Positions 18,716 to 27,972 of a DNA stretch of 45,731 bases are shown here, one piece after another; the first letter of the stretch is position 1, and each line of letters begins with the position of its first letter. This DNA is from Kiritimatiellota bacterium. Its GTDB lineage: Bacteria > Verrucomicrobiota > Lentisphaeria > Oligosphaerales > JAADHN01. Position numbers and translations under genes: made by a program. The stretch covers positions 15,770-61,500 of the forward strand of contig JAADHN010000094.1 in assembly GCA_013151865.1 (NCBI GenBank), given 5' to 3'. A model generated the notes under the pieces. That model was not told the origin of the DNA. It saw only the letters and a program-made list of their open reading frames with translations, and ran no database searches.

Positions 18716-21700
18716 TCATTCGCCCCCGGCAGCGGTTTGGGGCGCCAGTTGCGCCCGACTCCAGATCGCCCAGTCGAACCCGTTGGATCCCATGGAATCC
18801 GTGACGAGATCCAGCACGACGTCCCGTCCTGCAAAGTCCCCAAGGGAAACGCGTGCGGTGCGATGTCCGCACGCCGTCATGTCGTCACGCCAGATACAGC
18901 GGTTGTCGACATGTACCCGGAACGACACGCCCCGGCTGTTCCGGCCGGAGATGCCGTACCCGAGGTCGAGGGCCGCCGGAACGCGCGCCGGGAGTTTCAA
19001 GACCCATTGGAGAATCGTTTGTCCGTACGCCGGCGGGTGAACATCCACGGCACTCGTGCGGACGGCGCCGCCGCAATTCCGGTCCGCCCTCTTGCCTACG
19101 TCCGACCTCGGCGGCATGTCCCGCCAGAGTCCGCCGGGGACCATTTGGCCGGTTCGGTGCGGCTGGCCGAGCAAGTCGCACGGCATGTTCGGAATCGGAC
19201 GTCCGGGGATGCAGCGCAGCATCAGTTTGCCGGGCGCCCGGACCGGTACAGCCACGCCGGCTCTGCCGGTCCGGCGGAACGGCAGTGTCCGGCCGCGGTC
19301 GTCCGTTGCGGCCTGGACCGGATGCAGCGACTGGATGCGGACTTCGCCCTGCACCCCGTTCCGGCGTATAATGGGATCTCCCCAGCCGCACAAGTCCCAG
19401 GTCGGGTTGCCGGCCGGACCCGGGGTGACGATCAGCCGGAGCCGGATTTCTCTGTCCGCAAACTCGGACAGGTCGCACAGCATCGTCCTCCATCCCTTGC
19501 GGGCCACGTGGCGCTCGAATACCCGCCGTCCATCCACTTCGACGGCGTAGGTCACCCCGTCGGACCCACGGCTCGGATTGAGCATACCGGCGAACCAGTC
19601 GAGCACGAATCCGGTCTTTTCCGGCGGAAGCCGGACCTTGAACTCGGCGAAGACCGCGACAGGCTTGTCTTCTCCCCCTTTCCACGGTGGGTGGGCCGCG
19701 AAGCCGGGCAAGGTGACCACTCCGGAAAGGACCCGCCTCGCCTCGAACACGGCGCCGCGACCGAACGGCAGCACCTGTCCCCCGGAATCGCCGCCGAGCA
19801 ATCCGATTCGCATTCCCACCTGTTGTTGCGTCAAGACTACAATAGCCGTGCGCCGGCGATTCGGAACGACATCCGCCCGGATTACCTCCGGCGTCAATTC
19901 ACCGCGGTCGAGGGTCAACTCCGGTGCAAACCGCCGGAACCGAGGCGTCCCGTCAAACGGCTTTCCCGGGGTCAGGACGTGGGGAAGGAGCGGATTCATT
20001 CCACTGGTCCCCGTGTCATCGCCGACCGGCCAGCCCGGAACGCTCCACTCGGGGCCCACGGCGTCCAAACCCGACCGCCGCAACCAGACCGTGCGGTCCC
20101 CGCAAGTCAGACTTGCCTGTTCCGAATCGCCACGGACCCACCACAATCGTTGGGCCGGCGTTTGTTCCCGCCAGCAGAAGCGCACGTCTGCCGGCCATGG
20201 CCGGTCCACATCCGGAACGAATCCATATTTCTGGAAAAAAGCGGCGACGGTGTACAGGATCCGCGCCCCGGTCCCGTTCAGGTTCCCCGGGGCGCGTACG
20301 GCAAGCGTCGGGTACAGGCCGGCGGGCTCCGCCCTGCGCAGGAAATCCGCTGTTGCGGAGTTGGAGGCCACGTCCGACAGCGTCTGCGAATAGTGGCTGT
20401 AGTACTTCACTCTATCGCCGAACAGGTAAAAGCCGATGGGATGTCCCCTGCGTCGGTCGTCGTCGAACGGTGTTCGCTGCGTGAAGCTGAGGATACTGAA
20501 CGCGCTTTCGTTCAATTCCTCTCCGCCGAAGGCCACGCCCGGCACGGCTCGGATCAGCTCCGCGAACAATTCTTGTTTTGCCTGCCCCACATTGAGGCCC
20601 TCCACCGGGCCCGAGCGCGGGTTGGTCATCAAAAGGCTCACATCGAGATGAAACGCGTCTACCCCGTACTTCTTGCGCACGTTCCGAATGCAGTCCACCA
20701 ACATGCGGCGGTACGCGCCGCACCCCGGATGGATATCGAAGTGCCGGTTCGACTTCCGGGGGTCGTCCAGGCGCCATCCCTGGGCTTTCCCGGCACGGTC
20801 GCGCAGAATGAACGCTCGGAACCGCTCGAACTCGGAATTGGTCGGCGCGCAGCCGAACAGGTTGAAGTGCACCATCACTCGGAACCCGAATCGGTGCGCT
20901 TCCCGGCAGAACTGATCGAACCCTTTCGCCGCAGTGTAGTCCGGATAGTTTTGATCGTATCCGAACTTTCGCCAGTTCGGCAGCACGAGCAGGGTACGCC
21001 GGGGATCGAGCCGCGCGGCCAGGGCTGCCGGGAGTTCGGAATCCAGACCGGTGACTTTTACGAATGCACCGATTCTCGCCGTCCACTCCGGCGGACGCCA
21101 TCCGTTGGGGCAGAACGCATTTCGCATCCAGGCCCGGTAGCGCGCGGCCGGCCCCCGCCAGTCGCCCCGAAAAACATCGATGCGCCAGCGTACACTTCGA
21201 ACGCTGCGGACGGTTTCCGGAATGCCCTGGGCGTCCGTTCGGAGGCGAATCGAGTTTGAGCCGCTGGAACGCTCGACGATGAACGACTTCGGAGCAAAAT
21301 CCCGATCCACCGCCCAAATCGTCCAGCCGCTTTGCGGTCGAGCGCCCGAAGGCAGGTCGGGTCTTGGTTCGAAGACCGCCAACTGCGCTTCCCACTGGCG
21401 ATGTCCGCAATACCGGAACACACGCTGCGGTCCCGGCTGCGGATCCCGGAGCGTCAGCCCTTGCGCACCGACCGGGAGAGCCAGTTGCAGGCCGCGCCAA
21501 TCCGGTCCGCTCAACACGAGATCGACTGCGTCCACTCCGCCTTTGCGGCGAACAGCCTCGGCTTGCAGGACCAACCCGGCGTCGCGGTCCGCGAATGAGG
21601 CCGTCCAGCGCACTCCGTCGTCCGGCGAGCCGGTCTCGAATGTTACGCTTCGGCCGTCCCCGGAGATTTCGGCGCGAACATCCAACCGCCGACCGTCTCC

Positions 21701-22000
21701 GCTCCCCGGGATGGCCCGCGCCCCGCCGAAAGTTTTCTTGCCGGGAGCCAACAGTTCTTCGCCAGTCCGTCGATCCACGAGGGAGCGAAGGGCGCCCCGG
21801 AGAAACACCGCTCGCAAGACCGCGGATTCCGCGACTATCCGGTCCGTCTGCCGGCGGAATCTTCCCGGATCGCCGCCGCCTGCGGTCGCAGAGACAAGAA
21901 CGAGAGCAAACAAGCAGGCGGTCGCGTGCGATTTCCGCGACAGGCCTCGGCCCGGGAACGGCCGGCCGAAACGCGAAAAGGGGAAACGGGAGACCCCCAT
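18716..22000 (-). CDS. Secreted DUF6259-type glycoside-hydrolase-like protein with two C-terminal sandwiches
   Basis: 1094 residues. After a basic leader there is a hydrophobic segment (ACLFALVLVSATAGG, about 28-42), which fits a signal peptide. A beta domain (about 50-290) leads into a TIM-barrel core (about 310-600). This core has VKVTGLDSELPAALAARLD, WRKFGYDQNYPDY, GVDAFHLDVSLL and GVAFGGEELNE. Asp of HLDVS and Glu of GGEELNE are candidate catalytic residues, as in GH-D-like retaining barrels. I assign DUF6259 from memory of the family pattern. Two related C-terminal sandwiches lie at about 783-880 and 985-1080. The ATG at 22000 has CAGGA nine bases before it. It is 40 bp downstream of the 310-residue gene, probably cotranscribed. 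Confidence 0.78.
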   Translation of the reverse strand: MGVSRFPFSRFGRPFPGRGLSRKSHATACLFALVLVSATAGGGDPGRFRRQTDRIVAESAVLRAVFLRGALRSLVDRRTGEELLAPGKKTFGGARAIPGSGDGRRLDVRAEISGDGRSVTFETGSPDDGVRWTASFADRDAGLVLQAEAVRRKGGVDAVDLVLSGPDWRGLQLALPVGAQGLTLRDPQPGPQRVFRYCGHRQWEAQLAVFEPRPDLPSGARPQSGWTIWAVDRDFAPKSFIVERSSGSNSIRLRTDAQGIPETVRSVRSVRWRIDVFRGDWRGPAARYRAWMRNAFCPNGWRPPEWTARIGAFVKVTGLDSELPAALAARLDPRRTLLVLPNWRKFGYDQNYPDYTAAKGFDQFCREAHRFGFRVMVHFNLFGCAPTNSEFERFRAFILRDRAGKAQGWRLDDPRKSNRHFDIHPGCGAYRRMLVDCIRNVRKKYGVDAFHLDVSLLMTNPRSGPVEGLNVGQAKQELFAELIRAVPGVAFGGEELNESAFSILSFTQRTPFDDDRRRGHPIGFYLFGDRVKYYSHYSQTLSDVASNSATADFLRRAEPAGLYPTLAVRAPGNLNGTGARILYTVAAFFQKYGFVPDVDRPWPADVRFCWREQTPAQRLWWVRGDSEQASLTCGDRTVWLRRSGLDAVGPEWSVPGWPVGDDTGTSGMNPLLPHVLTPGKPFDGTPRFRRFAPELTLDRGELTPEVIRADVVPNRRRTAIVVLTQQQVGMRIGLLGGDSGGQVLPFGRGAVFEARRVLSGVVTLPGFAAHPPWKGGEDKPVAVFAEFKVRLPPEKTGFVLDWFAGMLNPSRGSDGVTYAVEVDGRRVFERHVARKGWRTMLCDLSEFADREIRLRLIVTPGPAGNPTWDLCGWGDPIIRRNGVQGEVRIQSLHPVQAATDDRGRTLPFRRTGRAGVAVPVRAPGKLMLRCIPGRPIPNMPCDLLGQPHRTGQMVPGGLWRDMPPRSDVGKRADRNCGGAVRTSAVDVHPPAYGQTILQWVLKLPARVPAALDLGYGISGRNSRGVSFRVHVDNRCIWRDDMTACGHRTARVSLGDFAGRDVVLDLVTDSMGSNGFDWAIWSRAQLAPQTAAGGE

Positions 22001-22040
22001 GGGAGTGGTCCTGGTTTTGAGGTCGGGCCCATCGGTCGAG

Positions 22041-22973
22041 TCAGTCGGATCGATTCCTGTCGGAAAGCGTGAACACGTTTTGCATCAGGTCGTTGAGGGA
22101 GCCGTCGTTTACGTCCCAAATGTGGATCGGACCGGTGCGGCATACGGCGGTCGGAGAAAAACGCAGCCACAAAGTCACGCCGTAGGTCTGCAAATTGAGG
22201 TGGGCGGACGCGGCGCCGGCGTTTGCGAACTCCGCAGCGCAGGGAGAACGGGGTTCGGCCTCGTCCCACAGAACCACGGCGGTTTCATCGGCCTCGAGAC
22301 GATAATCCGCCGTCGGACGCAGTTCGCGGCGGTGCGTGGCGGCCCGGCGGGCGCGCGGCGGGGGGTAATGGCCGGGGTACGCCCGGAATCCGAGGTCCAG
22401 GGCAGCGGGTTTATTCAGACCCTCCACCGTGCAGCGCAGCGTCAGGAAGTCGTCCGTCGCGCCGAGGGATATATCCAGCGTAACCACGGCCTCCGGGCAG
22501 CGCCAGCGCAACCGGGCGCGCGCCCTGTCGCCGCGGGGCTCGAGCACTTCGAACCGGGCCAATTGTTGTTTGAGGATTTCTTTCCCGTCGAGCCGCAGTT
22601 CGAAGAAGTTGTTGATATACCAATTGGCGGCATTGGGAGCGGTCATGCCGAGACCGGAACTCCCCTCGATGGACACGGGATCTTTGCCTTCGGCGTCGGT
22701 TACGTTCATCCAGTACCGAAGTACGTAGACGACCTGCGGGTTGCGCAAGGACAGTTCCCGCCGGTAATCCAAGGGGTTGGGGCCGTGGGCGCGATGCGCA
22801 GTGATCTGCACCCGCGTGACACGGCATTCGGCCGCGGCGTCCGGTCCGTGCTGCGAACTCCGCAGTTCCGCGGTCATGCCTTCGAGGATGGCCTGGGCGG
22901 CGTCCGCGGCTTTTGCGGACGCGCCGGCGAGCAGCATCGCGCCAATTGCGAGGCAGGCTGACAGTGTCTTCAT
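22041..22973 (-). CDS. Exported protein of unknown function
   Basis: 310 residues. The signal peptide MKTLSACLAIGAMLLAGASA with likely cleavage after AKA is clear and fixes the start at 22973, although the frame runs open to 23318. The rest is beta-rich with WYINNFFELRLDGKEILKQ, DFLTLRCTVEGLNKPAALDLGF and LQTYGVTLWLRFSPTAV. I do not recognise the family; it resembles a galactose-mutarotase-like or carbohydrate-binding sandwich only in composition. Its ATG overlaps the TGA of the upstream GH42-like gene (ATGA), so translation is probably coupled. The 1:1 coupling suggests it is a partner or accessory of that enzyme. Confidence 0.72.
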   Translation of the reverse strand: MKTLSACLAIGAMLLAGASAKAADAAQAILEGMTAELRSSQHGPDAAAECRVTRVQITAHRAHGPNPLDYRRELSLRNPQVVYVLRYWMNVTDAEGKDPVSIEGSSGLGMTAPNAANWYINNFFELRLDGKEILKQQLARFEVLEPRGDRARARLRWRCPEAVVTLDISLGATDDFLTLRCTVEGLNKPAALDLGFRAYPGHYPPPRARRAATHRRELRPTADYRLEADETAVVLWDEAEPRSPCAAEFANAGAASAHLNLQTYGVTLWLRFSPTAVCRTGPIHIWDVNDGSLNDLMQNVFTLSDRNRSD

Positions 22974-25900
22974 GGCCGTTTCATCCAGTGTCGGGTGGTG
23001 AAGCCGGTGTCGATGTCCGTCACTTCCAGGGTCCAGCCGCCGGTGGGCGCGTCGGGTGGAAGAAGCAGTTCGGCGTGGAACGTGCCGTTGTCCACGAGCA
23101 GTTTGCGTCGCAGCCACGGTTCGCGGCGTCCATCCGGCGGCAGGAGTTCGATGCGGACCGCATGTGCGGTTTTCGAGAGGCCCTTGCTGTCGGCCCGGAG
23201 CAGGCGTCCGCGTACCTGGACACGGCGTCCGAACGGCGCGGCGTCTGCGAACTCCGCAGCATCGATGCGGGGCGGCAGCACGGGATGGGGCAGCAGCGCG
23301 AACAACTCGGCGCGGCAAGTGGTGAGCGTGACGACCGTCCGGTCCACGGGGCCCAGATACCGGCCCCGGCGCATGTCGTAGAGGTGGGCGTGTTCGGGCA
23401 GGCGCAGATCGGCCAGGATCGTGCGCTCGTCCGTACTCCTGTCGTCTCCGGGCATGATGCCCAAAAACGTGGCGTTGCCCCGGGTGAAACGGACGGTCAT
23501 GACGTTCGGGAGCGGTTGCGCGTCCGCGTCCAAGACCCGGACGGCGGGGCGGACGCCGAGTTCGGCCAAAAGCTGCGACAGAGCCCGGCGGAGCGTGGCG
23601 CCGTCCCGAGCCTTACGCACTCCGAGGTAACCGCCAAAAGCGAAGTTGAGCAGCGCGGCGCGTTTCTGCGGACTCCGCAGCAGCACGGGCGTGGCGTCGA
23701 TGCGTCCCATGGGGGTGAAGTCCGGCGGCATTTTTGCATTGCCGAGCAGGATGCCCTGGCAGGGGAGGCGTTGTTTGTCAAGGTCGAGGACCGGAGATTT
23801 CGGGGGGAGTACGGTCTGTTGTGCTCCGGCGGGCTGGACGCCGAAGATCGTGGCCAGCGGCTGCTTGGCCCACGGACCGGCGTGTGCGTTTTCGACCGCA
23901 GGCGGCAGGTCGGCGAGGAGCGTTCCGCCTTGGAGCTGGAAGCGCCGAACGGCCTGAGCCTGGGCGGCATCCATGGCCTGGGCCAGCGGTAGAATGAGCA
24001 GGCGGAACCGCTTCTTGTCGAGGATGCCGGCGGCCACTTGCGCGTCGGAGACATACTCGTACTGCAGACCGATGTCGTTCAGCAAGGCGCCCAGGGCGTT
24101 GAGCACGGCATCGTGCGACGCGGAACGGTCCCAGAAGGTATTGGCGTGGATGGCCGCGGGCGAGTAGTAAACCGCGATGCCGTCGTTTTCCCGGACCGCA
24201 TTGAGCAGGAGCTTGTCGAACCCGCCGCGAATGATGCGGGCATTGCGCGCGGTTTCCACGAAATGCGGCAAGGGACGAAGGTCCGGGGCGAACCCGACCT
24301 CGTGGGCCATGGAGGCGTGGCCGTAGGTGTTGAAGTACCAGGCGCTGTTGAAGCTCTGAAACAGGCTGAACCACGGGAAATAGCGTTGAACGGTCAGGCG
24401 CCGTCGGAAGGTGTATGAGCCGTACCAGTAACTGGACATGGTGCCGGGCTTGTGGAAAGAACGTACCAGGTTGCCCCCGGCAGGGCGACTGGGATACGGC
24501 ACGAAGAGATTGATGCCGCGGAGCATGCCGTACCAGTCGAAGGCCCCGAAACTGTCCAGGCGTCCGCTGCCTTCATGGCCGACTTTGGCCTCGGGGTCGA
24601 TCCGGTGGATAGTGTCGGCGAGAGAAGCGAAGATGCCGGTCCAGGAATCCTCCATGCACAGGCGGAAATCAATCCAATGCGCAGCGGCCTTTTGTGCACG
24701 GGCGTCGGCCAACCAGATCGGCTGGGCGTCTTCGAAGGCGGTCAGTTGCGTACCCCAGGCGCGATTCAGCGCCGCGACGTCGCCGTATCGCTTCCGGAGC
24801 CAGCGGCGAAAATAGGCGACGGACGACGGGGCCGAGCAGTACTCGGCGCGACCGCCCGCGAAGTAGTTTTCGTCGCCCAGGCTGTATCCGACCGGCGACA
24901 TGGGGCGGAACTGTCGCGCGGAGTCCGTTACCTGCTCCTGGAGTCGCTTGCGGTACTCCGGGTCGGTGACCGGCGGGCGACGGGCGTGCGGGTCGGCACC
25001 CGCGGGCGGCGGCGAAGTGTCGGTCCGTACGCTGCAAATGTAGGGGAGCAGGCTCATGCCGGCACGGACGGCATCCGTGGAACGCCGCGCGCCGTCCTTT
25101 CCCCAGATGTGACTTGGGTATACCACGTTGATGCCGGCGTTGGCAAATGCCCGCTGAATGAGGCTGTCCTCGTAGCTGTCGCGGGCCGGACCGTACCAGG
25201 CCACCAGCTGGAATTCATCGTCTGCGGGTCGCCAGGCCCGGAAGAATTCGGCCCGTGCACGGGCCGCCCTGCGCCCGGCAACGCGCAGCTCGAGGTCGAG
25301 TCGGTGCCAAGCGCAGCGCGGCGGCGGCAGCACCTGCGAAATCCCCATTTCCGCGGCGTTCGCGGGCCAGGGCTTACTTTGGGTATCGAGGATGCGCCCG
25401 TACGCGTCGCGGACGCCCCAGCGCAGTTCCGTGTCTTTGCCCGGCGGGCCGGTCAGGCGTAACCGGACGTCGATGGAGGTATCGGAGGGGAAGCGTTCGC
25501 GGGCAAAGGCGACGGCGGCGAAGTCCGTGCCGTCGACCGTGGTCCGAAAGCAGGCGAAACCCGCGACACGGTCGTCGATCAGGACACGCACCACGGCGTA
25601 GGCCGTGCCGGCGGGCAGGTCCGCCGGCGCGGGAACGTCGACCTTGGTCGCCGCGGCGGGGTCGGTCCCGGTGCGGAACGGTGTACGGCAGCGAGCCAGT
25701 TCATAGCCGTCGGCATCGTACCACACCGTCTCGACGGTCCCCTGCCAGACCGGCGTCGCGGAACTCACGGCCAACGACAGCGACTTGGGCGGGGTCTTCC
25801 AATTCCAGCGCCAAGCCTGCGGGGTCTGCAAGCGCACGGGCAGTTTACGGCGGGCGCACCACAACATGGCGCGAATGGCCAGGGCCTGGGCGATTTCGTA

Positions 25901-26620
25901 ATCCATGCGTGTCGACCGGACGTCTTCCCGAGGGGTGAGGTAACGGCGGCAGACGGGGTCCGACGGGTACATGAACATGAGTACCCGGCCCTTGCCGAAG
26001 GTCACGGCCCGGAACAAGGGCGTTTCCTTGCCGTAGTTGTCGAGATTGGCGGCCTGTTTCCAAGGAAGGCCGGCGGCCACTCCGGCTGTGTCGTCCTTGC
26101 AGTCGAGCGCGAGAACTTTGTCCAAATACTTGGCGCCCTGCCGATAGCCGAGGAAAAGGCCGGCGCCGTTCTTCACGCGTTTCAAGATGGTGTAGCGTGC
26201 CCAGAGCGGTAGCGCCTTCCAGTCCGAGCCGACGACATACACATCGTAATCGCCGTCGAGTTTCCGGCGCAGGTCCTGTTCGCGTTCGTTCCGGAATAGA
26301 CCGGTGACGTAGGCCCAGGAACGGACCCGTTGCACTTCGTAGCCCAAGGCGCGGCGCGTGGTGGTCATCATGGGGGTTGCCTCGAGTTCGAATCGTTGCT
26401 CGAGTTCCACGGTTTCACGATGGCAGAACCACGGGGCGATGAGCAGTGCGCGGACAGGCGTACCGGTGATCGGTTTTGCCCAGGCGATGTGCGGTGTGAC
26501 CACGGCGTCCGAGACTTCGTAGAATTCCGGCTCGTACGGCACGGTGCGCACGGCTCGGCAGACGCCGGGGAGCAAGAGAAACGCGGCCGTACAGACGTAT
26601 GCTCCGATGATCTTTGTCAT
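22970..26620 (-). CDS. Secreted GH42-like beta-galactosidase family protein
   Basis: 1216 residues. The signal peptide MTKIIGAYVCTAAFLLLPGVCRA sets the start at 26620 with AGGGA seven bases upstream; the frame extends to 27079 without support. An N-terminal Rossmann-like region (about 40-245: DYDVYVVGSDWKALP) resembles a class-I amidotransferase-like fold. A sandwich follows (about 255-480) and then a GH barrel (about 490-830). The acid/base candidate is Glu in GYSLGDENY (about 583), and the nucleophile candidate is Glu in KVGHEGSG (about 681). Next comes a GH42 trimerisation-like domain (about 835-990: RFRLLILPLAQAMDA). A C-terminal sandwich ends the protein. It is the first gene of the leftward secreted-enzyme run. 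Its true substrate is not evident. Confidence 0.78.
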   Translation of the reverse strand: MTKIIGAYVCTAAFLLLPGVCRAVRTVPYEPEFYEVSDAVVTPHIAWAKPITGTPVRALLIAPWFCHRETVELEQRFELEATPMMTTTRRALGYEVQRVRSWAYVTGLFRNEREQDLRRKLDGDYDVYVVGSDWKALPLWARYTILKRVKNGAGLFLGYRQGAKYLDKVLALDCKDDTAGVAAGLPWKQAANLDNYGKETPLFRAVTFGKGRVLMFMYPSDPVCRRYLTPREDVRSTRMDYEIAQALAIRAMLWCARRKLPVRLQTPQAWRWNWKTPPKSLSLAVSSATPVWQGTVETVWYDADGYELARCRTPFRTGTDPAAATKVDVPAPADLPAGTAYAVVRVLIDDRVAGFACFRTTVDGTDFAAVAFARERFPSDTSIDVRLRLTGPPGKDTELRWGVRDAYGRILDTQSKPWPANAAEMGISQVLPPPRCAWHRLDLELRVAGRRAARARAEFFRAWRPADDEFQLVAWYGPARDSYEDSLIQRAFANAGINVVYPSHIWGKDGARRSTDAVRAGMSLLPYICSVRTDTSPPPAGADPHARRPPVTDPEYRKRLQEQVTDSARQFRPMSPVGYSLGDENYFAGGRAEYCSAPSSVAYFRRWLRKRYGDVAALNRAWGTQLTAFEDAQPIWLADARAQKAAAHWIDFRLCMEDSWTGIFASLADTIHRIDPEAKVGHEGSGRLDSFGAFDWYGMLRGINLFVPYPSRPAGGNLVRSFHKPGTMSSYWYGSYTFRRRLTVQRYFPWFSLFQSFNSAWYFNTYGHASMAHEVGFAPDLRPLPHFVETARNARIIRGGFDKLLLNAVRENDGIAVYYSPAAIHANTFWDRSASHDAVLNALGALLNDIGLQYEYVSDAQVAAGILDKKRFRLLILPLAQAMDAAQAQAVRRFQLQGGTLLADLPPAVENAHAGPWAKQPLATIFGVQPAGAQQTVLPPKSPVLDLDKQRLPCQGILLGNAKMPPDFTPMGRIDATPVLLRSPQKRAALLNFAFGGYLGVRKARDGATLRRALSQLLAELGVRPAVRVLDADAQPLPNVMTVRFTRGNATFLGIMPGDDRSTDERTILADLRLPEHAHLYDMRRGRYLGPVDRTVVTLTTCRAELFALLPHPVLPPRIDAAEFADAAPFGRRVQVRGRLLRADSKGLSKTAHAVRIELLPPDGRREPWLRRKLLVDNGTFHAELLLPPDAPTGGWTLEVTDIDTGFTTRHWMKRP

Positions 26621-26793
26621 GAAGTGGTCCCTCGATGTTGCAGTCCTGTCTGATCCACATGTCACCTGCACGCCGGGGCCGGGAAAGGCCTTCTCGAATC
26701 GGTGTCGGCAGCCTCGATTCGCCTGCGTCGCAACGAGGATCGGTTCACCCGATCGAGTGCCGGCGGGCAGGGACACGCACTGCACATGCCGGC

Positions 26794-27684
26794 TCAGTAT
26801 ACTTCCGGAACAAAGGTCTGATCCTTGATCGGGGGCCGGATGTACCCTTTGTTCTCCTGGCGGGGCGGCAGTTCGATCTTCTGGACTTTCTCTTCCCTGT
26901 ACGGTATCAGACTGAGCAGGTGGTGAATGCAATTGAGGCGGGCGCGCCTCTTGTTGTCGGCCGGGACCACGTACCAGGGGACCTGTTTGATGTCCGTGTA
27001 ATTGAACATCGTGTCCTTGGCTTTCGAGTACTCGACCCAGCGCGAGCGCGATTCGAGGTCCATCGGGCTCAGCTTCCACCGCTTCGTCGGGTCTTCGAGC
27101 CGGGCCTGAAACCGCCGCTCCTGTTCTTCATCGGAAACGGAGAACCAGTACTTGATCAGGATGATGCCGGAACGCACCAGCATGCGCTCGAACTCCGGGC
27201 ACGACCGCAGGAATTCGTTGTACTCTTCATCCGTGCAGAACCCCATGACCCGTTCGACACCGGCACGGTTGTACCAACTGCGGTCGAACAGCACCATTTC
27301 GCCGGCAGCGGGCAGGTGGGCCGCATACCGCTGAAAATACCACTGGCCTTTTTCCTTTTCCGTCGGAGTCCCCAAAGCGACGACGCGACAGATCCGGGGA
27401 TTCAGGCACTGGGTGATCCGCTTGATGACGCCACCTTTGCCGGCCGCGTCCCGGCCCTCGAAAATGACAACGACCTTCAGTCCCTGTGATTTGATCCAGC
27501 CCTGTAGCTTGACCAATTCGATCTGAAGGCGGGCAAGTTCCTTTTCGTAGAACTTCTTGCCGATTTTCCGACGGTCTTTTGTCTCCGGTTCAATGAGCTT
27601 CGGTGGCATGGCCGCCTGCTCCGACCCCTTTTTTTCTGCCGGTGATGTCCTTTTCTTTGACGCGGCTTTGCCTTTCTTGGTCAT
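26794..27684 (-). CDS. ppk2: Polyphosphate kinase 2 family protein
   Basis: A 296-residue cytoplasmic kinase that moves phosphate between polyphosphate and nucleotides. Walker A GRDAAGKG is at 77-84 (Lys83). Walker B FDRSWYNRAGVERVMGF is at 133-149, with the conserved Asp134-Arg135. The lid-type region with KRWKLSPMDLESRSRW and DIKQVPWYVVPADNKRRAR follows. It is a single-domain form. The length and lid fit class I enzymes that make NTP or NDP, but class cannot be proven by eye. A Lys/Ala-rich tail of about 25 residues precedes the domain. GGAGG lies seven bases before the ATG. It has its own promoter and a 173 bp gap to the next gene. Confidence 0.93.
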   Translation of the reverse strand: MTKKGKAASKKRTSPAEKKGSEQAAMPPKLIEPETKDRRKIGKKFYEKELARLQIELVKLQGWIKSQGLKVVVIFEGRDAAGKGGVIKRITQCLNPRICRVVALGTPTEKEKGQWYFQRYAAHLPAAGEMVLFDRSWYNRAGVERVMGFCTDEEYNEFLRSCPEFERMLVRSGIILIKYWFSVSDEEQERRFQARLEDPTKRWKLSPMDLESRSRWVEYSKAKDTMFNYTDIKQVPWYVVPADNKRRARLNCIHHLLSLIPYREEKVQKIELPPRQENKGYIRPPIKDQTFVPEVY

Positions 27685-27737
27685 GATGTCCTCCCACGGC
27701 TTTCACGGATGGGGCGTGCTTTTCGGCCATGACCGGG

Positions 27738-27766
27738 AAAATAGTTTCCGACGGCGACGTATGCAA
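27738..27766 (-). promoter_or_regulatory. Promoter of the polyphosphate kinase gene
   Basis: On the minus strand TTGCAT (27766-27761) and TATTTT (27743-27738) stand 17 bases apart, giving a predicted start near 27731 and a leader of about 47 bases. Confidence 0.5.
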
Positions 27767-27778
27767 ATGAGGGGGACG

Positions 27779-27796
27779 CCGCCGTCACGACGGCGG
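27779..27796. repeat. Perfect hairpin upstream of the polyphosphate kinase promoter
   Basis: The arms CCGCCGT (27779-27785) and ACGGCGG (27790-27796) pair around the loop CACG. It is 12 bases upstream of the -35 on the minus strand. It might be an operator, or a weak terminator for the gene upstream, but no T-run follows. Confidence 0.35.
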
Positions 27797-27972
27797 GACG
27801 ACCGTGTCAGTCGTTCGGGGAATGGCCTGACTGCTCGAATCCGGGTTTCCGTGCATCGGGGCGTCAAATACAGCCCTCTCTCGCGACGAAATTCGCCCAT
27901 CCTCCAAGCGGAGCCTTTTTATATGCCGAAACGTTTCCCGCGGCTCATCCGTTTGGGAACCACAAGGCCGCA

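Noticed and set aside
19366-19375. TATAAT on the plus strand
   Set aside because: It lies inside the DUF6259-type coding sequence with no -35 and no gene downstream on that strand.
18680-21259. Plus-strand reading frame of 859 codons
   Set aside because: It is antisense to the DUF6259-type gene and is Arg/Pro/Gly-rich without family landmarks.
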